Below are positions 27,242 to 35,591 of a stretch of 54,966 nt of DNA, piece after piece. Origin of the DNA: Natrialba chahannaoensis JCM 10990 (GTDB taxonomy: Archaea; Halobacteriota; Halobacteria; Halobacteriales; Natrialbaceae); contig NZ_AOIN01000091.1 of assembly GCF_000337135.1 (NCBI RefSeq), forward strand, positions 84,728 through 139,693, given 5' to 3'. The position numbers were made by a program, and so were the translations under genes. Each line of letters starts with the position of its first letter. Position 1 is the stretch's first letter. A model generated the notes under the pieces. It was not told the DNA's origin, searched no databases, and was given only the letters and a program-made list of their open reading frames with translations.

Positions 27242-27598
27242 TTACATTCCCATGTCTTCAGCCGCCTCGGGAATCGGCAGGTCGTGTTGGGAGACACCGA
27301 GCAGTTCCGCCGCGTGGTCGAGCGCCATATCGAAGCCGTAGTAGCGCTCGAGCTCGTCGCCATCTGCAGTTGGTCGAACCTTGAGCATGGCGTAGCCCTC
27401 GATGTTCTGAGCGATAGCCGCGGTGCCGGCCGCACGCAGTGTTGTCTCGTCCGTCCTGTCGTCCTCACTGCCGGCGACGAACTCGAGTCGGCGCTCGGTC
27501 TCGGTTTCGTCGTAGGTGGCACGGATGCCGTTGGCGGTGGCGGTGGCGGTTGTCGTCGTTTCCGTCGTGGCATCGTCCGTCTCAGCGTCCTGGGTCAT
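27242..27598 (-). CDS. Small acidic haloarchaeal protein, unknown function
   Basis: This 118-residue protein has a Thr/Ala/Asp low-complexity N-terminus (ETTTTATATAN), a short beta-rich middle (RATYDETETERRLEFVAG) and a helical C-terminus ending LPIPEAAEDMGM. The ATG at 27598 was chosen as the first in-frame ATG of the coding-like part; the frame runs further upstream without coding character. It is divergent from the metallopeptidase gene, with only 104 bp between the starts. No domain is recognised. Confidence 0.65.
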   Translation of the reverse strand: MTQDAETDDATTETTTTATATANGIRATYDETETERRLEFVAGSEDDRTDETTLRAAGTAAIAQNIEGYAMLKVRPTADGDELERYYGFDMALDHAAELLGVSQHDLPIPEAAEDMGM

Positions 27599-27702
27599 AC
27601 TCCTACTCGCAGGCCAGCCACCGGGAAAGTATCGGTTCGTCGTGGCAGGTGACGCGAACCGGAACCGATATTCCTTTTTTGCCTCCGGCGGACAGTTTGC
27701 GC

Positions 27703-28644
27703 GTGACACGAGCCGAATCACAGTCGGCTTCCTCGCCCTCCCAGCCCGTCGCCAAGTTCCGACTGACACGGGTCGTCGCCCTGCAGTGGCTCGTCGTCTC
27801 GGTCGTCGGTTTCTTCGCGCTCGGCTACTATGGTGTCCACCTGCACGCGCGCTTCCGCGGAGAACACCTCGCCCAGGTCGCCATCCCCGTGCTTCCGTCC
27901 GGAACACTGCTGTTCTGGCTTGCGCTTGCAGCGCTCGTCCTCGGTGTGGTCGTCGTGCTCCACGAGGCCTGTCACGGCCTCTTTATGGCACACTATGGTA
28001 GCGAGCCGTCCTTCGGAGTCGGGCTCTCCTACGCGCTTTTTCCATACGCCTACGCAGCCGTCGGCGGCGAACGGTTCACCCGTAACCAATTGCTCATCAG
28101 TCTCGTCTCTCCGTTTATCCTGCTCACCGCGGGCGGACTCCTGCTCATGGCAGCCATGCCGGAACACCTGCTCGCCGTACTCCTCGTGTTCGCGCTCGCG
28201 GTGAACGGTGCTGGTTCAGTCGGCGACCTCTGGATGGCTGCCGTCTTGCTCCAGTATCCAAGCCGCGTCCGGGTTGATGCGCTGCCGAACGACGACGTAC
28301 AGGGGTTCGCGGTCTACGACCCCGAGTCAAACCCCAGCACCGGCGACGGGACGCCACAATTCGCCGGACTGCAGGCGCTCTCGCTGGTCGTCACCGGTGC
28401 TGTCGCAACGCTCGCTCTCTTTGGAACCACCGTCATCGCCCTCGTCCTCGCCTCCCTCGCCGCCGGCACCGGCACCGTCGAACTGGCTACCGACCGCCTA
28501 CTTCTCTTCCGACACGAAGTGGACTCGAGTGGCGTCGCGCGATTCGAGGTGGGTGAGGTTGCGGTGGGTGCACTGAGTCTGGCGGGTGGACTGTGCTGGG
28601 CAGCGCTTGGCTGGGTTTCGGAGTGGGTAGCACGGAAATCATAA
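27703..28644 (+). CDS. DUF3267-type integral membrane metallopeptidase-like protein
   Basis: The 313-residue protein has about six membrane helices. Helix 3 carries the zinc signature VLHEACHGLFMAHYG (HEACH, a HExxH motif), as in DUF3267 and M50-like intramembrane proteases. A second polar patch, VNGAGSVGDLWMAAVLL, sits where such proteins place the third metal ligand (Asp). Cleavage activity is not demonstrated for the family. The GTG at 27703 was chosen: TTCCTTTTTT at 27671-27680 lies about 25-30 nt upstream, fitting a leaderless start. A PadR-like regulator follows on the same strand. Confidence 0.8.
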   Translation: MTRAESQSASSPSQPVAKFRLTRVVALQWLVVSVVGFFALGYYGVHLHARFRGEHLAQVAIPVLPSGTLLFWLALAALVLGVVVVLHEACHGLFMAHYGSEPSFGVGLSYALFPYAYAAVGGERFTRNQLLISLVSPFILLTAGGLLLMAAMPEHLLAVLLVFALAVNGAGSVGDLWMAAVLLQYPSRVRVDALPNDDVQGFAVYDPESNPSTGDGTPQFAGLQALSLVVTGAVATLALFGTTVIALVLASLAAGTGTVELATDRLLLFRHEVDSSGVARFEVGEVAVGALSLAGGLCWAALGWVSEWVARKS

Positions 28645-28671
28645 CTCGGAGTCGAGCCCCACCGAACCCAA

Positions 28672-28704
28672 ACAGAACTCGAACAGAATGAGAACAGAAT
28701 TCGA
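28672..28704. repeat. Three phased 11-bp repeats upstream of the PadR-like gene
   Basis: ACAGAACTCGA, ACAGAATGAGA and ACAGAATTCGA follow each other without spacing (28672-28682, 28683-28693, 28694-28704). The ACAGAA half is invariant. A period near one helical turn puts the same face toward a bound protein. They lie 38-71 bp before the ATG of the regulator gene. Confidence 0.7.
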
Positions 28705-28742
28705 ACCGTAACGCTCGTGCGCCGGACGAACCGAAACTGCGT

Positions 28743-29084
28743 ATGACCAAGTGGCTCCAGAGCGGGCGACGACGGGACATCTGTGTGTTGCTGGCGGCAG
28801 CCAGCGGTTCGGATACTGCAGATCGTGAGGCCGACGCAGAGAGCCAGACCGCCCACCGCGGCGAACTCCGCGGCCAGCAGCTCAAGTCCCAACTCGAGTC
28901 CCACTACGACGACCGGATCGAACCGAAGTCGTTCTACGGCACGCTGTCGGCACTCGTGGACACGGGATTCGTCGAGAAACGAACAGAGGGGCTGCACGAC
29001 GTGTACGCGCTCACCGAGGCGGGCGAGCAGCGGTTGTACGACCAGTACGAGTGGATGGGGGCGTGTCTCGACGCTGATCGTTGA
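28743..29084 (+). CDS. PadR-like winged-helix regulator
   Basis: The 113-residue winged-helix protein carries RRRDICVLLAAASG, GQQLKSQLESHYDDRIEPKS (recognition helix region), FYGTLSALVDTGFVEKRTEG and the wing LHDVYALTEAGEQRLYDQYE, the order seen in haloarchaeal PadR-related regulators. An acidic insertion (about residues 22-35) follows helix 1. It follows the metallopeptidase by 98 bp on the same strand; three phased ACAGAA repeats occupy the gap and are candidate binding sites. Confidence 0.78.
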   Translation: MTKWLQSGRRRDICVLLAAASGSDTADREADAESQTAHRGELRGQQLKSQLESHYDDRIEPKSFYGTLSALVDTGFVEKRTEGLHDVYALTEAGEQRLYDQYEWMGACLDADR

Positions 29085-29102
29085 ACGGTGATAAATCGCT
29101 GG

Positions 29103-29942
29103 CTACGAGCGTCGGTCCTGACCGATCAGGAAACCGAGCGCCCCACCCGGCAGCGTGAACGGCCACGTGACCGCCAGCAACGCGAGGACCGAGAGGAGTT
29201 CACCCGTCCCGCCGACACCGGATCGCCACCGCTCGCGCCGGAAGCCGACGCCGAGAACGAGCCCGACTGCAGGCAGGACCCAAACAGCTGTTCCGAGGAG
29301 TTCACCAGCGACTGTGGAAAGTTCTATCCCAACGAGCGGAAGTTCGTGGACCGTCGTGAGGGAAACACCCGCGAAACTCCCGTCGTAGGCGGCTGTTGCC
29401 AGGAGAACGACCGACCAGACGCCGACGACGGCCCATGCGACACGGGTCGTCAGTTGTACCGTCCCGCGAGTGGCCAGGAACCCACCGAACGCGAGCGCCA
29501 GCGCGCCGGCGAAACCAACCGGGATTCGGAACTGCTCGGGAAGAACGGGCGGCGAGCGCTCGACCGCAACGGTCGTCAGCAGATACTCCGTCTCCTCGAC
29601 TGTGACAGTCGGTGGACCGGTTTCAGACAGTCCCGTCATCGGGACTGCCGCCTCGCTCTCGTATCGCGGCCAGTCGTGGCCACCGCCCTGGTCGCTGTGG
29701 TACCAGCCGACCGGCAGGTCATCGGCCGACTCGAGTGTCACGACTGCAGACTCCACAGCCGTTCTCGTCTCCGGCGGCAGGTCGTCCACCGGAACAGCCG
29801 TCGCACTATCCGCCGTAATCGTCGTCTCACTCGCACGCAGTTCGTGTGCGTCGCCAGTGTGGTGGGGCCAGAGATAGAACGGATTGCATAACAGCCCGAT
29901 TCCGAGGAGGAGCAGGAGGGCAACTCGAGTACGCATGGACAT
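29103..29942 (-). CDS. Membrane protein with large external domain, unknown function
   Basis: The 279-residue protein begins with a signal-anchor (RVALLLLLGIGLLCNPFYLW). A polar domain of about 125 residues follows, with DLPVGWYHSDQGGGHDWPRY and a repeated TVEETEYLLTTVAV strand region. Four C-terminal membrane helices come last, ending in GGALGFLIGQDRRS. The topology suggests a sensor-like or assembly protein with its domain outside the cell. It is convergent with the PadR-like gene (18 bp between stops). No family is recognised. Confidence 0.7.
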   Translation of the reverse strand: MSMRTRVALLLLLGIGLLCNPFYLWPHHTGDAHELRASETTITADSATAVPVDDLPPETRTAVESAVVTLESADDLPVGWYHSDQGGGHDWPRYESEAAVPMTGLSETGPPTVTVEETEYLLTTVAVERSPPVLPEQFRIPVGFAGALALAFGGFLATRGTVQLTTRVAWAVVGVWSVVLLATAAYDGSFAGVSLTTVHELPLVGIELSTVAGELLGTAVWVLPAVGLVLGVGFRRERWRSGVGGTGELLSVLALLAVTWPFTLPGGALGFLIGQDRRS

Positions 29943-30083
29943 CGCTCGTTTTCTTCACGACAGTCGTGTTAGATATGTGTATCGAACGGCGATGCTGTGG
30001 CGGCGGTGATGGATCCGAATACGGAGCCGGAAAAGCGGGCAGTGAAAGGCAAAACCGCGAGAAAGACGGTCGACTGAAGCGGC

Positions 30084-31229
30084 TCAGTTATCGAGTACCT
30101 GATCGCCAATCGTGTTCCGTAGCACTTCGCTCGTGCCCTCGTAGATCTCGTTTAGCTTGGCGTCGCGGTAGAAGCGCTCTGCAGGGAAGTCCTTCGTGTA
30201 GCCGTAGCCACCGTGGATCTGGATGCCTTCGTTTGCGACCTCGCGGGAGATTTCGCTGGCGTAGAGCTTCGCCTGCGCGGCGTCCTTGATGAAGTTCTCG
30301 CCGCGGATCTTTTTGTCTGCGGCTTTGTGCATCAGCATCCGGGCCGCCTGGATCTTCGTGTCCATGTCCGCGAGCTTGTGTTTGATCGACTGGAACTCGC
30401 CAATCGGCTGGCCGAACTGTTCGCGTTCGCCGGCGTAGTCCCGGGCCTCCTCGAACGCTGCGCGAGCGATGCCGATACTCCGGGCGGCGATGGTGATCCG
30501 GCCGCCGTTCAGCGTCTTCAGTGCCTGCACGAAGCCGTCGCCCTCGGCACCGAGGAGGCGATTCTCGGGAATCCGGAGGTCGTCGAATCGGAGTTCAGCC
30601 GTTGGACAGCCCTTGTCGCCGAGCTTCTCTTCCGTGTTCTCGACGATGAAGCCGTCGTCCTCCTCGGGACGGACGATGAACGAGGAGATACCCTTGTTGC
30701 CGGCGTCGGGGTCAGTCTTCGCGAAGACCGTAACGGTGTCCGAGACGGAGCCGTTCGAGATCCAGAGCTTGCCGCCGTTGATCACGTACTCGTCGCCGTC
30801 CTTCTCCGCGGTGGTCTCCATCGCCGGCACGTCACTGCCCGCGCCTGCCTCGGAGAGCGCGAACGCACCGACATCGTCGCCTGCTGCAAGTGGCGTCAGA
30901 AACTCCTCCAGTTGCGCGTCGTCGCCGAACTCGTAGAGCATGTTCCCCGCGAGCGAGGTGTGAGCGGCGACGACGGTCCCGAGGCCGCCGGAGCCACGCG
31001 AGATTTCCTCGAGTCCGATCGCGTAAGAGTGGTAGTCGAGGCCGGCTCCGCCGTACTCCTCAGGGAACGGCATTCCCATCAGACCGAGATCAGCCATCTC
31101 GTCGACAAGGTCCTGCGGGAACTCGTCCTCGTGGTCGATCTCGTCCGCGACAGGAACGATTTCCTCGTCGACGAACTCCGAAACCATGTCCCGAATCTGT
31201 TGCTGCTCCGCCGAGAGCGCAAAGTCCAT
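30084..31229 (-). CDS. Acyl-CoA dehydrogenase
   Basis: The 381-residue FAD-dependent enzyme of beta-oxidation or branched-chain degradation starts MDFALSAEQQQIRDMVSEFV. Signatures are GAFALSEAGAGSDVPAMETT (flavin/substrate contact), WISNGSVSDTVTVFAK, and QIHGGYGYTKDFPAERFYRD followed by IYEGTSEVLRN, whose Glu is the usual catalytic base. Electrons would pass to ETF. ATG 31229 is the family start; an upstream in-frame extension to 31283 has no coding character. No beta-oxidation neighbour is adjacent, so the chain-length preference is unknown. Confidence 0.95.
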   Translation of the reverse strand: MDFALSAEQQQIRDMVSEFVDEEIVPVADEIDHEDEFPQDLVDEMADLGLMGMPFPEEYGGAGLDYHSYAIGLEEISRGSGGLGTVVAAHTSLAGNMLYEFGDDAQLEEFLTPLAAGDDVGAFALSEAGAGSDVPAMETTAEKDGDEYVINGGKLWISNGSVSDTVTVFAKTDPDAGNKGISSFIVRPEEDDGFIVENTEEKLGDKGCPTAELRFDDLRIPENRLLGAEGDGFVQALKTLNGGRITIAARSIGIARAAFEEARDYAGEREQFGQPIGEFQSIKHKLADMDTKIQAARMLMHKAADKKIRGENFIKDAAQAKLYASEISREVANEGIQIHGGYGYTKDFPAERFYRDAKLNEIYEGTSEVLRNTIGDQVLDN

Positions 31230-31644
31230 ACCTGCGCTATGGCGGGTCGATTCTTTATTGTTACCTCTCGGATTTCGGTTCACGGGTGGCCGATTGTTTC
31301 GCGTTTATTCGGAGTCGTCCACGAATGCCCGTCGGATTTGGTGAGCCGATGTGACCAGTCAGGCAGCGTCCGTCCCTGCACCAGCCAGTGACTCAAGTGC
31401 CTCATCGACCGGATCGTCACTCGAGAGTAACCTCTCGCGTGCAGCGAACTGCTCCGTTACGTGCTGGCCAGAGAGTCATAGAACAGTACGCATACCTTCT
31501 CTGTGACTACCCGACGAACGATACGTACAGGTCAAGAAGTACCGAAGCAGCAATCAAGGACGCACGTTTCGAGGTCGCTACAGGCGATAAAGACTCTGAC
31601 TGCACAGCCAGCCGACCTGCCGACGATCGTGACGCCATATTCTG
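31230..31644. other. Stretch without an intact gene; one gene-like fragment
   Basis: Nothing intact is seen. On the minus strand, 31475 down to TGA at 31359-31361 reads AARERLLSSDDPVDEALESL and continues for nine residues with good GC3. An in-frame stop lies just upstream and there is no start codon. It looks like the C-terminal remnant of a lost gene. The remainder has no recognisable structure. Confidence 0.4.
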
Positions 31645-33753
31645 TCATGGATGAGTCTCCAGTGTGTTCTCTTCTCGATGATCGGTTGCGTCGTCGAACG
31701 CCGTTGCGGTGACGGCCGCTTCAGCGAAGTGACATCGGGACTCAACCCCGTAGATATCATCGAGTGGTGGTTCGCGTTCCCGACACTCTGACTCGGCCAT
31801 CGGACACCGCGGGTGGAAAACGCAGCCGCTTGGCGGGTCCCTTGGGTTGGGCACCTCATCGCCCTCGACGCCTGCGAGCCCCTCGTCGTCGACGGTCGGA
31901 ACCGCGCCGAGCAGCGCCTGTGTGTACGGATGGGTCGGCTGCGTGAACAGCCGCTCGGTCGGCCCCCGCTCCATGATTCGGCCGAGGTACATCACAGCCG
32001 TCCTGTCAGCGACATGCCTGACGACCGAGAGGTCGTGTGAAATGAGGAGGTACGTTAGACCGAGCCGGCGCTGGAGCTCCGTCAGGAGGTTCAGTACCTT
32101 CGCCTGGACGGAGATGTCCAGCCCGTTGGTCGGCTCGTCGAGGACGAGGGCTTGCGGCTCCGGCGCGATGGCACGTGCGATGGCGACTCGCTGGAGCTGA
32201 CCACCCGAGAGCTGGTGTGGCCGCCGATCGGCCAGGTCCGGACCCAGGTCAACGAGTTCGAGCACCTCCTCGATGCGCTCTTCATGGTCTCCCGACCAAT
32301 CCAGCTCGACCAGCGGTTCCCGGATGAATGCTCCCACCGTGTGGCGTGGGTTGATGCTAGCCTGTGGGTTCTGGAAGACATACCCGAGGTCGGCGATCTG
32401 CTCATGGGTTCGCTCGGAGACAGTGCCAACGGGTTCGCCGTCGAGACGGATAGTCCCGTCTGTGGGAGCGTAGATACCGGCCAGCAACCCCGCGAGCGTG
32501 GACTTTCCGCTACCACTCTCGCCGACAATGCCCAGCGTCTCACCGCGCGCAACCGCGATGTCGATGTCGTCGACGGCCCGAACCGGCGGCGTCTCACCCG
32601 TGAGACGGTCGAATAGCGAGTTTCTGGTGCCGAAGAACTTGGAGACACCGTCAAGTTCAAACAGCGTGTCCCCCTTCTCGGGGGCGTTCCCAGCGGTTTC
32701 GTCGGTCGTGCCCGATCCGGGCTCCCCGGTCGGGACGTGCTCGAGTTCTCCGCAGTGGGTCGTGTGTTCCTCCCCGACATCAACCGCGGGGATGGAATAC
32801 TGGTGGCAGCAGTCGCGGGCGTGGGAACATCGCGGCGCGAACGAACACCCCTCGACTGCCGAGGTCTGTTCCGGGACCCGTCCCTCAAGCGTCTGGAGCG
32901 CCTCGCCCGGCTTCACGCGCTGTGGCAGGCATGCGAGGAGCCCACGAGTGTACGGGTGGCGGGGCTCCGCGAGAACCCGCTTGGTTGGTCCACTCTCCAT
33001 TACCTGCCCGCCGTACATCACGACCACGCGGTCGCAGACGTCCGTGACGACTCCGAGGTCGTGCGTGATCAGCAGCGTCCCCATGTCGCGGTCGGCGGTC
33101 AGCCGCTCCAGACGGTCGAGAATCGCGGCCTGCGTCGTCGTGTCGAGCGCCGTCGTCGGCTCGTCGGCAATCAGTAGATCCGGGTTGCAGGCCAGAGCGA
33201 TGGCGAGCATCGCGCGCTGGCGCATCCCACCCGAGAACTCGTGGGGGTAGTCATCCGCGAGTGAACCCGGATCGGCGAGGCCCACGTCCTCCATCAACTC
33301 GATCGCTCGCTCACGACAGTCCCGCCACTGTTCGGTTCGATTGAACAACGGTGTGTGCAGGTGATCGAGCAGCGACTGTCGCTCTGGCGACTCGTGCACT
33401 TTGAGCGCCTCGGCGATGAGTTCGCCGACAGGAAAAACAGGATTGAGCGTGCTGTGTGGGTCCTGGAACACGATAGAGAGTTGCGTCCCTCGAAGCCGGC
33501 GAAGTTCGGACTTCGGACACTCCGTGAGGTCGGTACCGTCGAACCGAACGCTGCCGTCGGTGATGTCAGCCGGCGACTCCAGCCCCACGATGGAGCGTGC
33601 AGTGACCGACTTTCCCGACCCGCTCTCGCCGACGAGGCCAACAATCTCACCACGGTCGACCTTGAAGGAGACACCGTTGACCGCATGGACGGTTCGCTCG
33701 TGTGTGTCGAATTGTGCGTGTAGGTTCTCAACATCAAGTAGTGCGTTGCTCAT
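31645..33753 (-). CDS. Peptide/nickel-type ABC transporter, two fused ATPase subunits (DppD-DppF)
   Basis: The 702-residue protein holds two complete nucleotide-binding domains. The first (about 1-320) has Walker [12 protein letters not shown], signature [15 protein letters not shown] and Walker [13 protein letters not shown], ending in the Cys-rich oligopeptide-ABC tail [12 protein letters not shown]. The second (about 355-660) has [29 protein letters not shown] and [11 protein letters not shown] with its own tail [13 protein letters not shown]. They energise import of peptides or related solutes through the two permeases encoded upstream. The ATG follows the DppC stop by 1 nt. Usually DppD and DppF are separate genes; the fusion is common in haloarchaea. 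Confidence 0.95.
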   Translation of the reverse strand: MSNALLDVENLHAQFDTHERTVHAVNGVSFKVDRGEIVGLVGESGSGKSVTARSIVGLESPADITDGSVRFDGTDLTECPKSELRRLRGTQLSIVFQDPHSTLNPVFPVGELIAEALKVHESPERQSLLDHLHTPLFNRTEQWRDCRERAIELMEDVGLADPGSLADDYPHEFSGGMRQRAMLAIALACNPDLLIADEPTTALDTTTQAAILDRLERLTADRDMGTLLITHDLGVVTDVCDRVVVMYGGQVMESGPTKRVLAEPRHPYTRGLLACLPQRVKPGEALQTLEGRVPEQTSAVEGCSFAPRCSHARDCCHQYSIPAVDVGEEHTTHCGELEHVPTGEPGSGTTDETAGNAPEKGDTLFELDGVSKFFGTRNSLFDRLTGETPPVRAVDDIDIAVARGETLGIVGESGSGKSTLAGLLAGIYAPTDGTIRLDGEPVGTVSERTHEQIADLGYVFQNPQASINPRHTVGAFIREPLVELDWSGDHEERIEEVLELVDLGPDLADRRPHQLSGGQLQRVAIARAIAPEPQALVLDEPTNGLDISVQAKVLNLLTELQRRLGLTYLLISHDLSVVRHVADRTAVMYLGRIMERGPTERLFTQPTHPYTQALLGAVPTVDDEGLAGVEGDEVPNPRDPPSGCVFHPRCPMAESECREREPPLDDIYGVESRCHFAEAAVTATAFDDATDHREENTLETHP

Positions 33754-33754
33754 C

Positions 33755-34636
33755 TCAAATTTCCTCCAAGCGGCCCTGTTGTTTCGGATCGAGGAAGTCT
33801 CGAATCCCGTCGCCGAGCAGGTTGAACCCCATGACCGTGAACATGATTGCGACGCCAGGTGCCGTGACGAGCCACCACGCGTCCAGGATGTAGTTGCTTC
33901 CCGAGTCGATCATCGTTCCCCACTCGGGCGTCGGCGGCTGCGCACCGAGCCCGATGAACGACAGCCCGGCTGTTGCCAGCACGACGGTCCCCAGGTTGAG
34001 CGTCGCGAGTACCATGACTGGGTGGATAACGCTCGGTAGCAGGTGACGAATTGCAATTCGCCGCCTTGACATTGCGACAAGCTGCGCCGCGGTCACGTAG
34101 TCTCGCTCTTTCACCGACAGAACACTTCCCCTGACGACGCGTGCGTACGTTGACCAGCCGACAACTGCCAGCGCGATCATCAGGTTCCGCAGGCTCGGGC
34201 CGAGAATCCCGGCGATAACGAGCGCGAGAATCAGTCCTGGGAAGGCAAGTTGAATGTCGACGAGCCGCATCAACAGTTCGTCGACGATCCCGCCGACGTA
34301 CCCGGCGACGAGTCCGACGACGGTTCCGAGGACGACCCGAATCGCGGTGACGAGGATTGCGATGCCGAGTGAAACCCGTGCTCCGTAGACCAGTCGGGCG
34401 AGAACGTCTCGTCCCAGTTCGTCCGTCCCGAGGGGATGTTCGAGCGATGGTCCCTGGAGTCGGTTGGCATGCGCGTGTTCCATCGGGTCATGGGGCACGA
34501 TGGTGGGGCCGAAGACAACCACGAGGCCGAGGACCCCGACCATCCCGGCACCGATAGCAGCAAGCCTGTTACGGCGAAATTCCAGGCGGATTCTCTCCCC
34601 AATGCCGGTCGACGACTGTGGTCTGGTCGTGCTCAT
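33755..34636 (-). CDS. Peptide/nickel-type ABC transporter permease (DppC-like)
   Basis: The 293-residue permease has an N-terminal helix (about 25-47), then five or six membrane helices. The EAA-type loop reads YVTAAQLVAMSRRRIAIRHLL before PSVIHP, the contact site for the ATPase. The N-terminal extracytoplasmic stretch EHPLGTDELGRDVLARLVYG is diagnostic of DppC/OppC. Its ATG overlaps the DppB stop (ATGA), confirming the operon order SBP-DppB-DppC-DppDF. Confidence 0.95.
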   Translation of the reverse strand: MSTTRPQSSTGIGERIRLEFRRNRLAAIGAGMVGVLGLVVVFGPTIVPHDPMEHAHANRLQGPSLEHPLGTDELGRDVLARLVYGARVSLGIAILVTAIRVVLGTVVGLVAGYVGGIVDELLMRLVDIQLAFPGLILALVIAGILGPSLRNLMIALAVVGWSTYARVVRGSVLSVKERDYVTAAQLVAMSRRRIAIRHLLPSVIHPVMVLATLNLGTVVLATAGLSFIGLGAQPPTPEWGTMIDSGSNYILDAWWLVTAPGVAIMFTVMGFNLLGDGIRDFLDPKQQGRLEEI

Positions 34637-35580
34637 TGTGCCTGTTCCCCCAGCGTTACGCGCGGATCCAGTCGTTTGTACAGTAGGTCCACACAGAAGT
34701 TCGAAACCACGAAGACAACCGCTGTAAGGAGGACGACCCCCTGGACGACGGGATAATCCCGTGCGAAGATCGCCTCCACGAGCAACGCTCCAAGTCCGGG
34801 ACGGTCAAAGACGATCTCGATGACGACGGTACCGTTCAGGACGCGCCCGAACTGAAGGCCGACAACCGTCACGACGGGAATCAGGGCGTTGCGGAGTGTG
34901 TGCTTCCAGATGACGATCCGCTCGGAGAGGCCCGCCGATCTGGCGGTGTCGATGTACTCCGCCTCCATAACCTCGAGCATCGACGTGCGAACGAGCCGCG
35001 TGACGACTGCCGCCATGCCGGTGCCGAGCGCGATAGCCGGTAAGATGAGATGGTCGAGTCCGCCGACCCCCGAGACTGGTAGAACACCCAGGTAAATAGA
35101 GAAGACGAGGATCAGCATGAACCCGAGCCAGAAGTTCGGGACGGAGACGCCGAGCAACGCCACGATCTGAGAGATGCGGTCGATTCGCGTGTTCTGGTAG
35201 ACCGCACTCAGGACGCCCGCAGGCAAGGCGATAGCCAGTGAGACGAGCATCCCCGCGACCGCGAGTTCGACGGTCGCTGGAAGCGCCTCTATCATCAGCG
35301 CACTCACAGACCGGTCGTTGTAGTACGACACCCCGAGGTCACCCTGGAGGACGTCCCCGAGCCAGTGGACGTACTGGATATACACCGGCTCGTCAAGCCC
35401 CTGCTCGGCCCTGAACTCCTCGACCTGCTGGGGCGTCGGCGGTTGCTCGAGCTGCTGAGTGAGGATCGTCTCGGCCGGGTCCCCTGGAGTCAAATGAATC
35501 AACCCGTAGGTGATTACCGAGACGGCAAACAGAACGCCGATCACCGACGCCACGCGAGAAACAAGATATCGAGCGAACAT
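34633..35580 (-). CDS. Peptide/nickel-type ABC transporter permease (DppB-like)
   Basis: The 315-residue permease begins MFARYLVSRVASVIGVLFAV, followed by ITYGLIHLTPGDPAE, the DppB/OppB N-terminal signature. Six helices are predicted. The EAA loop near residue 215 reads EYIDTARSAGLSERIVIWKH before TLRNALIPV. It forms the heterodimeric channel with DppC. It lies 11 bp downstream of the solute-binding protein gene on the same strand. Confidence 0.95.
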   Translation of the reverse strand: MFARYLVSRVASVIGVLFAVSVITYGLIHLTPGDPAETILTQQLEQPPTPQQVEEFRAEQGLDEPVYIQYVHWLGDVLQGDLGVSYYNDRSVSALMIEALPATVELAVAGMLVSLAIALPAGVLSAVYQNTRIDRISQIVALLGVSVPNFWLGFMLILVFSIYLGVLPVSGVGGLDHLILPAIALGTGMAAVVTRLVRTSMLEVMEAEYIDTARSAGLSERIVIWKHTLRNALIPVVTVVGLQFGRVLNGTVVIEIVFDRPGLGALLVEAIFARDYPVVQGVVLLTAVVFVVSNFCVDLLYKRLDPRVTLGEQAQ

Positions 35581-35591
35581 TCAGTGCCGTC

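Noticed and set aside
30009-30077. A 22-codon plus-strand frame starting MDPNTEPEKRAV
   Set aside because: Too short, basic composition unlike the rest of the proteome, no promoter-like element at the right distance.
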